A stretch of DNA of 64,000 bases from Agromyces italicus DSM 16388 (lineage in GTDB: Bacteria; Actinomycetota; Actinomycetes; Actinomycetales; Microbacteriaceae), in the NCBI RefSeq assembly GCF_000421545.1, contig NZ_ATXF01000005.1, forward strand, positions 620,001 through 684,000, given 5' to 3'. A program made the position numbers and the translations under genes. Shown here one piece after another: positions 33,905-42,270 of this stretch; position 1 is the first letter of the stretch, and the number at the start of each line of letters is the position of its first letter. Under the pieces are notes generated by a model. That model saw only the letters and a list, made by a program, of their open reading frames with translations, searched no databases and had not been told where the DNA came from.

Positions 33905-35227
33905 GTGACCTCTGACGGCGTCCCCCAGCGGACCGGCAACAATCTCGACCCCTGGTACGCGAACTACGCCGAGCGCGCCGCCGGTCTCGCCGCCTCCGAG
34001 GTTCGAGCCCTGTTCGCCGTCGCCTCGCGCCCCGAGGTCGTCTCGCTCGCCGGCGGCATGCCGTTCGTCTCCGCCCTCCCGCAAGACCTGATCGTCTCCT
34101 CGATGGACAGGGTCATGCGCGAACAGGGTCCTGTCGCACTGCAATACGGCTCTGGTCAGGGAATTCCCGCGCTTCGCGAGCACATTCTCGAGGTCATGGC
34201 CATCGAGGGGATCCGTGGTGCGGTCGACGACGTCGTGACCACGACGGGCTCGCAGCAGGCACTCGACCTCGTCGCCAAGCTCTTCCTCGACCCCGGCGAC
34301 GTGGTGCTCGCCGAGGCTCCTTCCTACGTCGGCGCGATGGGCGTGTTCCGCTCGTACCAGGCGAACGTGGTGCATGTCGCGATGGACGAGCACGGCCTCA
34401 TTCCCGAAGCCCTCCGCCAGACCATTGCGCACCTGCGCGGGCAAGGTCGACGGATCAAGTTCCTCTACACGATCCCGAACTTCCACAATCCTGCCGGGGT
34501 GACGCTCTCGGCCGAGCGCCGGCCCGAGATCCTCGAGATCTGCCGCTCGAACGAGATCCTGATCCTCGAAGACAATCCCTACGGCCTGCTGCACTTCGAC
34601 GAGCCGGCCCCGAACGCGCTCCGCTCCCTCGACGCCGAGGGTGTCATCTATCTCGGCTCCTTCTCGAAGACGCTCGCGCCCGGCTTCAGAGTGGGTTGGG
34701 CGCTCGCACCGCACGCGATCCGCGAGAAGCTCATCCTCGCCGCCGAGTCGGCGATCCTCTCTCCGTCCTCGTTCAGTCAGCTTGTCGTGTCCGAGTACCT
34801 CGCGACCGCCGACTGGCGCGCCCAGATCGACACCTTCCGCGGTGTCTACCGCGAACGCAAGGACGCGATGATCGAGGCGCTGGGGGAGTACCTGCCGCAG
34901 CTCACGTGGACGAACCCGAACGGCGGTTTCTACGTCTGGGTCACCATGCCCGATGTGCTCGACTCGAAGCAGATGCTCCCGCGAGCGGTGAAGGAGCTCG
35001 TCGCCTACACGCCGGGCACCGCCTTCTTCGCAGACGGCCGCGGGCGCCACGCGATGCGGCTGTCATTCTGCTATCCGACGCCAGAGGCGATCCGGCTCGG
35101 CATCCGCCGCCTCGCGACCGTCGTCAACGGCGAGCTCGACCTGCTCGACACCTTCGCCGGCACGGGCACGCTGCAACTGCCTCCGAGCGCGGGCTTCGAG
35201 TCCGCACCGCCTTCCGACCTGAAATAG
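33905..35227 (+). CDS. PLP-dependent aminotransferase, class I/II (2-aminoadipate/valine-pyruvate type)
   Basis: A 440-residue fold-type I aminotransferase. It has SLAGGMPFVSALP near the N-terminus, YGSGQGIPALREHI, TTGSQQALDL, NPYGLLHFD, and the PLP lysine at about residue 255 in GSFSKTLAPGFRVGW. This is the LysN/ARO8-like group; the amino donor is not predictable. GTG 33905 is preferred; ATG 33875 is possible. It is followed after 50 bases by a D-Ala-D-Ala ligase-like gene, perhaps one operon. Confidence 0.88.
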   Translation: MTSDGVPQRTGNNLDPWYANYAERAAGLAASEVRALFAVASRPEVVSLAGGMPFVSALPQDLIVSSMDRVMREQGPVALQYGSGQGIPALREHILEVMAIEGIRGAVDDVVTTTGSQQALDLVAKLFLDPGDVVLAEAPSYVGAMGVFRSYQANVVHVAMDEHGLIPEALRQTIAHLRGQGRRIKFLYTIPNFHNPAGVTLSAERRPEILEICRSNEILILEDNPYGLLHFDEPAPNALRSLDAEGVIYLGSFSKTLAPGFRVGWALAPHAIREKLILAAESAILSPSSFSQLVVSEYLATADWRAQIDTFRGVYRERKDAMIEALGEYLPQLTWTNPNGGFYVWVTMPDVLDSKQMLPRAVKELVAYTPGTAFFADGRGRHAMRLSFCYPTPEAIRLGIRRLATVVNGELDLLDTFAGTGTLQLPPSAGFESAPPSDLK

Positions 35228-35277
35228 CGCACGAACCCGACCTCAATTCAACCTCGCCGAGCGGAGAATCCCTGATC

Positions 35278-36243
35278 ATGAGCGAATCCAACGGATTGCA
35301 CGTCGTCGTTCTCGCGGGCGGCATCTCCCACGAGCGGGATGTCTCGCTGCGCTCCGGTCGTCGCGTCGCCGACGCCCTGGCCGCGGCCGGCCACCGAGTG
35401 ACGCTGCGCGATCCCGATGCCGGGCTCCTGCCGTTCCTCGCGAGCGAACGACCTGATGTGGTGTTCCCGGCGCTGCACGGTTCGAGCGGCGAGGACGGCT
35501 CGCTCCTCGACCTGCTCGACGCGCTCGGCGTCGCGACCGTCGGCTCCTCAGGCCGGGCCGCGCGGCGCGCCTGGTCGAAGCCTGTCGCGAGCTCGCTCCT
35601 CGCCGAGGCCGGCGTCGCGGTCCCCGAGTCCATCGTCCTGTCGCACGAGGCCTTCCGCGAACTCGGCGCCGCGAGCGTGCTGCGCGTCGTGCGCGAGAAG
35701 CTCGACGGCGAACTCGTCGTGAAGCCGGCATCCGGCGGTTCGGCGCAGGGGGTCACGATCGTCGAGACCACCGACGAGCTTCCCCGAGCGATGGTCGAGG
35801 CCTTCACCTACGCCGACGTCGCCGTCGTCGAACGACGCGTCGTCGGCACCGAGATCGCCGTGACGGTGATCGACACCGGCGACGGCCCGACCACGCTGCC
35901 CGCCGTCGAGATCGAGCCGACGACCGGCATCTATGGATTCCAGGCCCGCTACAACGCGGGGGAGACCACCTTCTACGCCCCGTCACGTCTCGCCGACGCC
36001 GAACTCGCTGCCGTCACCGATGCAGCGATCGTCGCGCACCGCGTCCTCGGTCTTCGCGATCTGTCGCGTATCGATTTCATCGTGGATGCCTCGGGCACCC
36101 CGTGGTTCCTGGAGGCGAATGTCCTGCCGGGCCTCACCGAGACCTCGCTCGTTCCACTCGCGATCGAGGCCTCCGGATCGGACGCAGCCGCGATCTACGG
36201 AGAGATCGTCCGCGCGGCCCACGCTCGTTCAGTCTCGGCGTGA
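35278..36243 (+). CDS. ddl: D-alanine-D-alanine ligase family protein
   Basis: A 321-residue ATP-grasp enzyme. The N-terminal domain has AGGISHERDVSLRSGRRV and HGSSGEDGSLLDLLDALGV. VVKPASGGSAQGV forms the nucleotide-binding part and FLEANVLPGLTETSLVP carries Mg2+ ligands and the omega-loop end. It makes D-Ala-D-Ala for peptidoglycan, or is a paralogue with another dipeptide or depsipeptide role. The position beside parAB is common in Micrococcales. Confidence 0.85.
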   Translation: MSESNGLHVVVLAGGISHERDVSLRSGRRVADALAAAGHRVTLRDPDAGLLPFLASERPDVVFPALHGSSGEDGSLLDLLDALGVATVGSSGRAARRAWSKPVASSLLAEAGVAVPESIVLSHEAFRELGAASVLRVVREKLDGELVVKPASGGSAQGVTIVETTDELPRAMVEAFTYADVAVVERRVVGTEIAVTVIDTGDGPTTLPAVEIEPTTGIYGFQARYNAGETTFYAPSRLADAELAAVTDAAIVAHRVLGLRDLSRIDFIVDASGTPWFLEANVLPGLTETSLVPLAIEASGSDAAAIYGEIVRAAHARSVSA

Positions 36244-36265
36244 TCCGAGGAGTGAGCTGACCGAC

Positions 36266-36299
36266 GAGAACGGGGGTGGCCGCGGCCACCCCCGTTCTC
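36266..36299. terminator. Loopless 34-base palindromic terminator
   Basis: GAGAACGGGGGTGGCCG is followed directly by its reverse complement. It lies between the convergent ddl and parB genes and can end both transcripts. GTTT follows on the plus strand. Confidence 0.85.
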
Positions 36300-36365
36300 G
36301 CGTTTCTGCGCGCCCCGAATCGACGATTTCAGTTCGTCAGGAGCGATTCTGCGACGGAATCCAGA

Positions 36366-37352
36366 TCAGACTCCGTCGAGCTCCTCGCCGAGTTCACCGA
36401 GGATGCGACGGAGGTCCTGCACGGTAGCGAAATCGATGCTGATCTGGCCTTTTCTGGCGCCGAGCGCGATCTTGACGCGGGTATTGAGGCGGTCACCGAG
36501 CCGCGTCGCCAGATCATCGAGAAAGTCCTGACGCCTGCCTGCCGACGGCTTGACGCGCGACGGCTTCGGCTCCTTGGTGGCGATCGACTCGGCAGCGCGA
36601 ACCGAGAGTTCTTCGTTCACGATCTTGTCGGCGAAGCGCTGCATCTCTTCGCTGTCACCGCCGACGGAGAGGATCGCCCGGGCGTGACCCGCAGTCAGCA
36701 CCCCGGCGGCGACGCGAAGCTGCACGGGTTCGGGCAGCCTCAGGAGCCGGAGCGTGTTCGAGATCTGCGGGCGAGAACGACCGATGCGGTTCGCAAGCTC
36801 CTCCTGCGTGATGCCGAAGTCGGAGAGCAGCTGCTGGTAGGCCGAGGCTTCTTCGAGCGGGTTGAGCTGCGAACGGTGGAGATTCTCGAGGAGCGCATCG
36901 CGCAGCATGTCCTCGTTCGCAGTGTCCTTGACCACCGCCGGGATCGTGTCGAGGCCGGCGGCCTTCGTCGCACGGAGCCGCCGCTCGCCCATGACGAGCT
37001 CGTACTTGCCCGCCTGATCGGGATGCGGTCGAACGACGATCGGCTGAAGCACCCCGAACTCGCGGACGCTGTGGACGAGCTCGGCGAGATCTTCGGGGTC
37101 GAACACGCTTCGCGGCTGCATCGCATTCGGCACGATGTCGCTCGGGTCGAGGCGCGCGAGACGCGCACCTGGCACCGCGATGAGGCCTTCGGTCTCGGCA
37201 GCCTGCTCGACGACCGCGACCGCGACGGGGGAGGCGGCGGTGTCCGAGTCGGGGAAGAAGACGTCGACCGGGCGACTCGCCCTCGTGGCGTCCTCTCCAC
37301 TCGGAATCAGTGCACCGATGCCACGTCCGAGTCCGGTTCGCTTGCTTGCCAT
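36366..37352 (-). CDS. parB: Chromosome-partitioning protein ParB (CTPase clamp)
   Basis: A 328-residue ParB that binds parS, closes into a CTP-dependent sliding clamp and loads condensin for origin segregation. It has an N-terminal LGRGIGALIP arginine patch for ParA contact, the GERRLRATKAAG CTP-binding box, HTH NRIGRSRPQISNTLRLLRLP, and a C-terminal dimer domain. It overlaps parA by 1 base (TGATG). Confidence 0.96.
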   Translation of the reverse strand: MASKRTGLGRGIGALIPSGEDATRASRPVDVFFPDSDTAASPVAVAVVEQAAETEGLIAVPGARLARLDPSDIVPNAMQPRSVFDPEDLAELVHSVREFGVLQPIVVRPHPDQAGKYELVMGERRLRATKAAGLDTIPAVVKDTANEDMLRDALLENLHRSQLNPLEEASAYQQLLSDFGITQEELANRIGRSRPQISNTLRLLRLPEPVQLRVAAGVLTAGHARAILSVGGDSEEMQRFADKIVNEELSVRAAESIATKEPKPSRVKPSAGRRQDFLDDLATRLGDRLNTRVKIALGARKGQISIDFATVQDLRRILGELGEELDGV

Positions 37353-38989
37353 CAGTTCGACTCCTCAGGGGTTGCCGCGCCACGACGGGCGATCTCGGCG
37401 GCGGCTTCTCGGTATGACAGCGATCCGCTCGACGCGAAGTCGTAACTGATCACGCTCTGGCCGTAGCTCGGCGCTTCGGAAACGCGCACCGATCGCGGAA
37501 TGATCGTCTGCAGCGTCTGGATGGGGAAGTGATCGCGCACTTCTTGCGCCACTTGCTGTGCGAGGTTGGTACGCGAGTCGTACATCGTCAGCAGGATCGT
37601 GGAGAGACGGAGCTCGGGGTTGAGGTGCTTCTCGATCAGCTCGATGTTGCTGAGGAGCTGCGAGAGGCCTTCGAGCGCGTAGTACTCGCACTGGATCGGG
37701 ATGAGCACCTCACGGGCCGCGACGAACGCGTTGATCGTCAGCAGGCCGAGCGAGGGCGGGCAATCGATGAAGACGTAGTCGTAGGCGCGGTCCATCGTGG
37801 CGAGATGCCGGTCGAGAGCACGCCGTAGCCGCTGCTCGCGCGCCACGAGTGAGACGAGTTCGATCTCTGCGCCGGCCAGATGGATGGTCGCCGGCACACA
37901 GTCGAGCCGTTCGTGCTCGGTCGACGGCCGGATGACTTCGGTGAGCGGGAGATCGGCGACGAGCACCTCGTACACGCTCTTCTGCTCGGAACGGTGGTCG
38001 ACGCCGAGCGCCGTCGAGGCGTTGCCCTGCGGGTCGAGGTCGATCACGAGGACCTTCGCACCGGAACGCGCGAGAGCCGCCGCCAGATTCACGGCGGTGG
38101 TCGTCTTGCCGACGCCGCCCTTCTGGTTCGAGATGGTCAGCACCCGGGTCGCCGGCGGCAGCGGCAGCACTGATTCCTCGAGTGCGACGCGCCGACGCGT
38201 CTCGTCGGCAAGTTCGTAAGCCAGGGGAGTTCCTCCGTGATCGAGTGATGTTTCACGTGAAACATCGGGGGTTGCGGTCGGCGGGGCGACAACGGCTTCC
38301 GCCGGCTGCATGGTGATCTGTTCCGGCGAAGCCGGAGAAGTTTCTGCGTGCGGGGCGGCCTCGGTCTGCACTTCGCCTACCACCGGACCCCCGCGGTGGC
38401 CGTCGCTCTGGCCGTCGTTCTCAGTGATGACGGGGGTGCTTTCACCGTGAGCCTCAGCCGTGGGTGAAGGCGACTCGACAGGCGCGTGCACCGCAACCGG
38501 CGCGGTCTGCAGGGCCGTGGCCGTGTCGACTGCGGCGTCGCCGACGATCTCGCGGATGAGGTCTTCGAGCAGCCGGTCGGCCCCGAGTGCGTGTTCGACG
38601 GCGAGCGGTGTCGACTCGCTCTCCACCGGGTCGTCCGCCAGGGCCGCCGCCGTCGCAGCATCCCAGTCGATGCCCGAAGAAGATGCCTGGGGCGATCGGC
38701 CCGGCTGTTCGAGCTCGTCGGAGGCGCGTACCTCAGACGCGAACTCTGCGGAACCCAGCTCTACGGAAGCGAGCTCGTCGGAAGCGATCGGTTCCTGAAT
38801 CGACGCCCTGTTCATGTCGACTGCGGCGGCTGCGCTCGGAACCAGGTCTCGGGCGTCGACAGACCCCTGCTGCACCGTCGGCTGCGAGTTGCCCGACGGC
38901 CCCGCGATGCCGTTCGCGTCTTCGACTGGGGCGACGGTCTGGTGGGGGCGTTTGCGATGAAACCATCCACGTCCCCCGCCAGGTGTCAT
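37352..38989 (-). CDS. parA: Chromosome-partitioning ATPase ParA with long N-terminal extension
   Basis: The C-terminal about 265 residues are a normal ParA: NQKGGVGKTTT with P-loop Lys290 onward, VIDLDPQGNAS, FIDCPPSLGLLTINA. Upstream are about 285 residues, mostly acidic Ala/Pro/Glu-rich and probably disordered, beginning MTPGGGRGWFHRKRPHQ. A parS site is translated as DVSRETS at about residues 242-248, as mycobacterial ParA does. ATG 38989 has GGAG/AGAGGG upstream; an internal start near the P-loop would give a typical ParA. It drives segregation with ParB. Confidence 0.9.
   Translation of the reverse strand: MTPGGGRGWFHRKRPHQTVAPVEDANGIAGPSGNSQPTVQQGSVDARDLVPSAAAAVDMNRASIQEPIASDELASVELGSAEFASEVRASDELEQPGRSPQASSSGIDWDAATAAALADDPVESESTPLAVEHALGADRLLEDLIREIVGDAAVDTATALQTAPVAVHAPVESPSPTAEAHGESTPVITENDGQSDGHRGGPVVGEVQTEAAPHAETSPASPEQITMQPAEAVVAPPTATPDVSRETSLDHGGTPLAYELADETRRRVALEESVLPLPPATRVLTISNQKGGVGKTTTAVNLAAALARSGAKVLVIDLDPQGNASTALGVDHRSEQKSVYEVLVADLPLTEVIRPSTEHERLDCVPATIHLAGAEIELVSLVAREQRLRRALDRHLATMDRAYDYVFIDCPPSLGLLTINAFVAAREVLIPIQCEYYALEGLSQLLSNIELIEKHLNPELRLSTILLTMYDSRTNLAQQVAQEVRDHFPIQTLQTIIPRSVRVSEAPSYGQSVISYDFASSGSLSYREAAAEIARRGAATPEESN
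38249..38264. promoter_or_regulatory. parS: parS site 1 (perfect, inside parA)
   Basis: TGTTTCACGTGAAACA is an exact consensus ParB site. It lies in the translated N-terminal region of parA and is about 7 kb from oriC. Confidence 0.95.
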
Positions 38990-39176
38990 ACCCTCTGCTC
39001 CAAACCGATGATGCGTCGTCGCCCCGGTTCGCGGGGTCGACCCGAGAGACAAGCCTAACCGCCGCGACCGACTCACGCGGGTCGAAAGGCCCGCGAAACG
39101 ACGATCCGAATCACCAATTCGGCCGCCGCTGGGGATGCCGAACGGAGTCGCTCACGACGACGGCGTGGAGTTGCGA

Positions 39177-39192
39177 TGTTTCACGTGAAACA
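39177..39192. promoter_or_regulatory. parS: parS site 2 (perfect)
   Basis: TGTTTCACGTGAAACA, an exact consensus site in the non-coding stretch upstream of parA. Confidence 0.95.
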
Positions 39193-39326
39193 TCGTGACG
39201 CAGTGGGCGAACTGGGCCGACGATTGCGAGGACATCCCGAATGGCGCCTCTGCCCGCCCGCACGAGGTGAAGAGCGGGTGAGCGCGCGCCAACCAGCACT
39301 GTCGGCGACGGCCGCTCACGGCAGTG

Positions 39327-39342
39327 CGTTTCACGTGAAACG
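39327..39342. promoter_or_regulatory. parS: parS site 3
   Basis: CGTTTCACGTGAAACG keeps the full 14-base core and has a symmetric outer C/G pair. It is within 150 bases of site 2. Confidence 0.92.
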
Positions 39343-39506
39343 CACCCCGCTCGCATGCCCCCGACGTACGAGAACGGTGCAACGCGACGGGACGGGACGG
39401 GACGGGAACATACTTACCAGGGGACTCTCCACGGGGAGGGTGCGTGTCTGTTCGATACAGATTCCACATCGATGGGGGAGCGGTCGACGGGCCGCGGCAG
39501 GCAACC

Positions 39507-39530
39507 AGCCCTGCCCGTCCGGGCAGGGCT
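39507..39530. terminator. 11-bp stem with 2-base loop
   Basis: AGCCCTGCCCG and CGGGCAGGGCT pair perfectly around TC. It may be a terminator or a structural element in the parS region. Confidence 0.5.
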
Positions 39531-39535
39531 CGCGC

Positions 39536-39551
39536 CGCTTCACGTGAAACA
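39536..39551. promoter_or_regulatory. parS: parS site 4 (degenerate)
   Basis: CGCTTCACGTGAAACA has two mismatches to consensus in the left half. It follows a strong hairpin (39507-39530). Confidence 0.75.
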
Positions 39552-39718
39552 TCCTGCTGAAGGTCGGCTCGTCGGCCAACCGGCGGTCGCTTGCCCGTCG
39601 CACCGTCATCCAGGTCGGCCACGTCGAGGTCGGCGAACCAACCATCGTCTGACCCGACGCCCCGACGACGCTGCCCAGTGCACCCGCTTCGGCCACACGT
39701 CTCGTCCATTCGCGGACC

Positions 39719-40078
39719 GTGAATCTGGTTGACTTGGCACGGGGATATTCAGGAATGCGCGCGTCGGATGTCGAAGTACTGACGGACTTCCTCCGGTCGG
39801 TCGACCCGGCGCTGAGCCGACTGGACGCACCCGGTATCCGGCTGTGGCTCGAACGCGACACGCACGGTGCGATTGTCGGGAGCACTGGCTACGAGCTCAG
39901 CTCAAACGGTCAGCACGCGCGATTCGGAGCGTCGCCGTGAGTCCCGGGCAACGTCCTCGCGGGAGGAGCAGTGCCCTGGCGGTCTTCGCCCTCGATCGCG
40001 CCGCGGAGGACGGCGCACCGACCGCGTGGTTGTTCAGCCGCCGATCATGGCAGAGCGCAGAGGGCCGTTTCACGTGAA
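39719..40078 (+). pseudogene. Frameshifted GNAT acetyltransferase remnant
   Basis: Frame 1 reads ARGYSGMRASDVEVLTDFL and ends GAIVGSTGYELSSNGQHA. The next frame continues exactly where a GNAT should, IRSVAVSPGQRPRGRSSALA, with the acetyl-CoA motif QRxRG, then FALDRAAEDGAPTAWLFSRRS. A loss of two bases near 39917 explains the break. The C-terminal end runs into parS site 5 and lacks the normal final strands. No good start or ribosome site is present. The ancestral substrate is unknown. Confidence 0.75.
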
Positions 40079-40081
40079 ACC
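40066..40081. promoter_or_regulatory. parS: parS site 5
   Basis: CGTTTCACGTGAAACC keeps the 14-base core. It forms the last codons of the broken GNAT gene, 60 bases from the rsmG stop. Confidence 0.92.
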
Positions 40082-40140
40082 TTGGGCGCGGCCGGCATGC
40101 TGACCTCGGCACAGCGGCGGTCAGCCCCGCACGGCGCCGG

Positions 40141-40776
40141 TCAATCGACCTTCGCGCGGAAGACCCGGGTCAGTTCGGAATCGGGAACGATTCCCTCACC
40201 GAGCACGATGACCTCGACGTCGCTCAGCTTGTACTTGCGGATGACCTTCTCGGCCGCTCCGACCTCGCCGTCGACGCCGGCGCCCTTCATGAGCACGAGT
40301 TCGCCACCCGCGCGCAGCAGGGGAGCGGTCACCGGAATCAGCGTGCGCAGCGCGCTCACGGCCCGAGCGGTCACCTGGTCGAGCGAGTCGCCGAGCTTCG
40401 ACTCCTCGGCGCGAGCGCGAACGACGCTGACATTCGCAAGCTCGAGTTCCGCGGCCTGACGCTCGAGCCAGGCGACTCGGCGTTCCATCGGCTCGATGAG
40501 CGTGAATACGACATCGGGCCGCATGATCGCGAGTACCAGCCCCGGAAGCCCCGCGCCTGAGCCGACGTCGCCGACTCGTCCAGGACGAAGGAGCGGGGCG
40601 ACGAGCGCACTGTTCAGTACATGCCGAGTCCACAGCCTCGGCAATTCGAGCGGACCGATGAGTCCGAGCTCCTCACCGTGACGCGCGAGCGCCATGGTGA
40701 ACGCGCGTCCCTGCTCGAGATGCGCACCGAAGAGTTCCGCAGCCGCGGCGGGTTCGGCTTCGAGTCCGTCGATCAT
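40141..40776 (-). CDS. rsmG: 16S rRNA (guanine-N7) methyltransferase RsmG (GidB)
   Basis: A 211-residue SAM-dependent enzyme that methylates G527 of 16S rRNA; its loss gives low-level streptomycin resistance in other bacteria. The SAM site is VGDVGSGAGLPGLVLAIMRP near residues 67-85, preceded by LWTRHVLNSALVAPLL, and ARAEE follows. It is the last gene of the rpmH-rnpA-yidD-yidC-khpB-rsmG series, 16 bases after khpB. Confidence 0.96.
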   Translation of the reverse strand: MIDGLEAEPAAAAELFGAHLEQGRAFTMALARHGEELGLIGPLELPRLWTRHVLNSALVAPLLRPGRVGDVGSGAGLPGLVLAIMRPDVVFTLIEPMERRVAWLERQAAELELANVSVVRARAEESKLGDSLDQVTARAVSALRTLIPVTAPLLRAGGELVLMKGAGVDGEVGAAEKVIRKYKLSDVEVIVLGEGIVPDSELTRVFRAKVD

Positions 40777-40792
40777 CGTTCCGTGCGAGACG

Positions 40793-41290
40793 TCAGGCGC
40801 CGCGGGTGATGACGGTGTGCCGATCGGCGCCTTCGCCGCGCGATTCCGAGTGGAGGCCCTGCTCAGCGACGAGGTCGTGCACGAGCTTGCGCTCGTACGA
40901 CGACATCGGAGGCAGCGAAGCCTCGGCTGCGCCCGCCTCGATCCGCTCGGACGCGCGGGTCACGAGGGATGCGAGCTCATCGCGACGTGCGTCGCGCGAG
41001 CCGCCGATATCGAGGATCAAGCGGGAGAACGCGCCGGTCTTCGTCTGCACGGCAAGACGGGTGAGTTCCTGGAGCGCGCTCACGGTGTCGGGCTTCGAGA
41101 GGAGGTTCAGGTTCGCACCGGCGCCGGCGTTCACCGAGATGTAGGCCCGCCCGTTGCGCGCATCGATGTCGATGTCGCCGTCGAGATCGGTGATGTCGAG
41201 CAGTTCCTCGATGTAGTCCGCGGCGATGTCGCCCTCTTCTTCGAGCTGCGAGGTCGAGCGCTCGGCTGCGTCGTGCTGCACGTCGGTCAT
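40793..41290 (-). CDS. khpB: RNA-binding protein KhpB (Jag/EloR), KH and R3H domains
   Basis: A 165-residue protein with a KH-type domain (about residues 30-100) and a C-terminal R3H domain (SSYERKLVHDLVAEQGLHSES). The N-terminal Jag_N domain of firmicute proteins is absent, as is usual in Actinobacteria. ATG 41290 has AGGGG at a good distance; ATG 41296 overlaps the yidC stop (ATGA) and is the alternative. It is believed to bind mRNA/sRNA and affect cell-wall growth. Confidence 0.92.
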   Translation of the reverse strand: MTDVQHDAAERSTSQLEEEGDIAADYIEELLDITDLDGDIDIDARNGRAYISVNAGAGANLNLLSKPDTVSALQELTRLAVQTKTGAFSRLILDIGGSRDARRDELASLVTRASERIEAGAAEASLPPMSSYERKLVHDLVAEQGLHSESRGEGADRHTVITRGA

Positions 41291-41292
41291 GG

Positions 41293-42261
41293 TCATTTCC
41301 CCTGCTTCTTGGCGCGCGACTTGCCCATGGGCTGCTGACGCTGAGTCTTCTTGGTCTCTTCGACGACGATCGTCGTGCCCTCGGCCTTGTCTTCGATGAC
41401 GAGCTTGCCCTTCTTCGCGAGGCGCGCCTCACGGGCCTTCGCGGCATCGCTGCCGGGCGTCGGCATGTTGCGGATCACCACGAACTGCTGGCCCATCGTC
41501 CAGAAGTTCGAGACGAGCCAGTAGAACATGACGCCGAGCGGGAAGGCGACACCCGAGAACGCGAAGACGAGGGGGAGCAGGTACAGCAGGATGCGCTGCT
41601 GACGGAACATGGGGCTCGCCTTGGTTTCGGGCGACATGTTCTTGGAGACGATCTGGAGCTGCGTGATGAACTGCGAGGCGGTCATCAGGACGATCATCGT
41701 GAGCGCGATGAGCATGACGTTGAGGCTGAAGACATCGCCGGCGACCATGAGGTTCCACTCGCCGATGAACGTCGCCTTCAGCGGGGCACCGAGGAACTCG
41801 GCGTTCGCGAACGAATTCGCCAGTTCCTGCGTGAACACGCCCACGCCGGCCTTGTCGTGCTGCGCGTCGTTGAGCACGGAGAAGAGTCCGAAGAAGATCG
41901 GCATCTGCAGCAGCAGGGGGAGGCACGAGGAGAGCGGGTTGGTGCCAGTCTTCTTGTAGAGCTCCATCGTCTCGCGCGACATGGCCTCGCGCGAGTACTG
42001 ATCCTTCTTGCCCTTGTACTTGTCCTGGATCTTCTTGAGCTGCGGAGCCACCTCGAGCATGCGGCGCTGGCTCTTGATCTGCCGGACGAAGATCGGGATG
42101 AGCGCGGCACGAACGACGATCACCAGACCGACGATCGAGAGGACCCAGGTGACACCCCCGTCGGGATCCATGCCGATGAAGGTCCACAGCGAGTGGAACG
42201 CGACGAGGATCAGCTCGATGACCCATTTGATGGGCCAGAGAATCAGGCTGATGATGTCCAT
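41293..42261 (-). CDS. yidC: Membrane protein insertase YidC
   Basis: A 322-residue Oxa1/YidC insertase with five or six helices. WPIKWVIELILVAFHSLWTF is the first, then the coiled cytoplasmic hairpin (QLKKIQDKYKGKKDQYSREA) and NPLSSCLPLLLQMPIFFGLF, the hallmark segment. A basic C-terminal tail binds ribosomes. It lacks the large periplasmic domain of Gram-negatives. It forms a tight operon with yidD and khpB. Confidence 0.96.
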   Translation of the reverse strand: MDIISLILWPIKWVIELILVAFHSLWTFIGMDPDGGVTWVLSIVGLVIVVRAALIPIFVRQIKSQRRMLEVAPQLKKIQDKYKGKKDQYSREAMSRETMELYKKTGTNPLSSCLPLLLQMPIFFGLFSVLNDAQHDKAGVGVFTQELANSFANAEFLGAPLKATFIGEWNLMVAGDVFSLNVMLIALTMIVLMTASQFITQLQIVSKNMSPETKASPMFRQQRILLYLLPLVFAFSGVAFPLGVMFYWLVSNFWTMGQQFVVIRNMPTPGSDAAKAREARLAKKGKLVIEDKAEGTTIVVEETKKTQRQQPMGKSRAKKQGK

Positions 42262-42270
42262 TTGGCGGTG

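Larger units (their letters stand above)
38990..39718. other. 729-base non-coding parS region
   Basis: Several open frames cross this stretch on both strands, but their translations are Arg/Ser/Pro-rich with no family character. What stands out is three parS sites, a pentamer tandem repeat CGGGA (four units near 39388-39408), a hairpin at 39507-39530, and the parA promoter side near 38990-39120. It looks like a centromere-like platform left free of genes. Confidence 0.7.

Noticed and set aside
39331-39885. Minus-strand frame across the parS region
   Set aside because: Ser/Arg/Pro-rich, runs through parS sites and the GNAT remnant, no family features.
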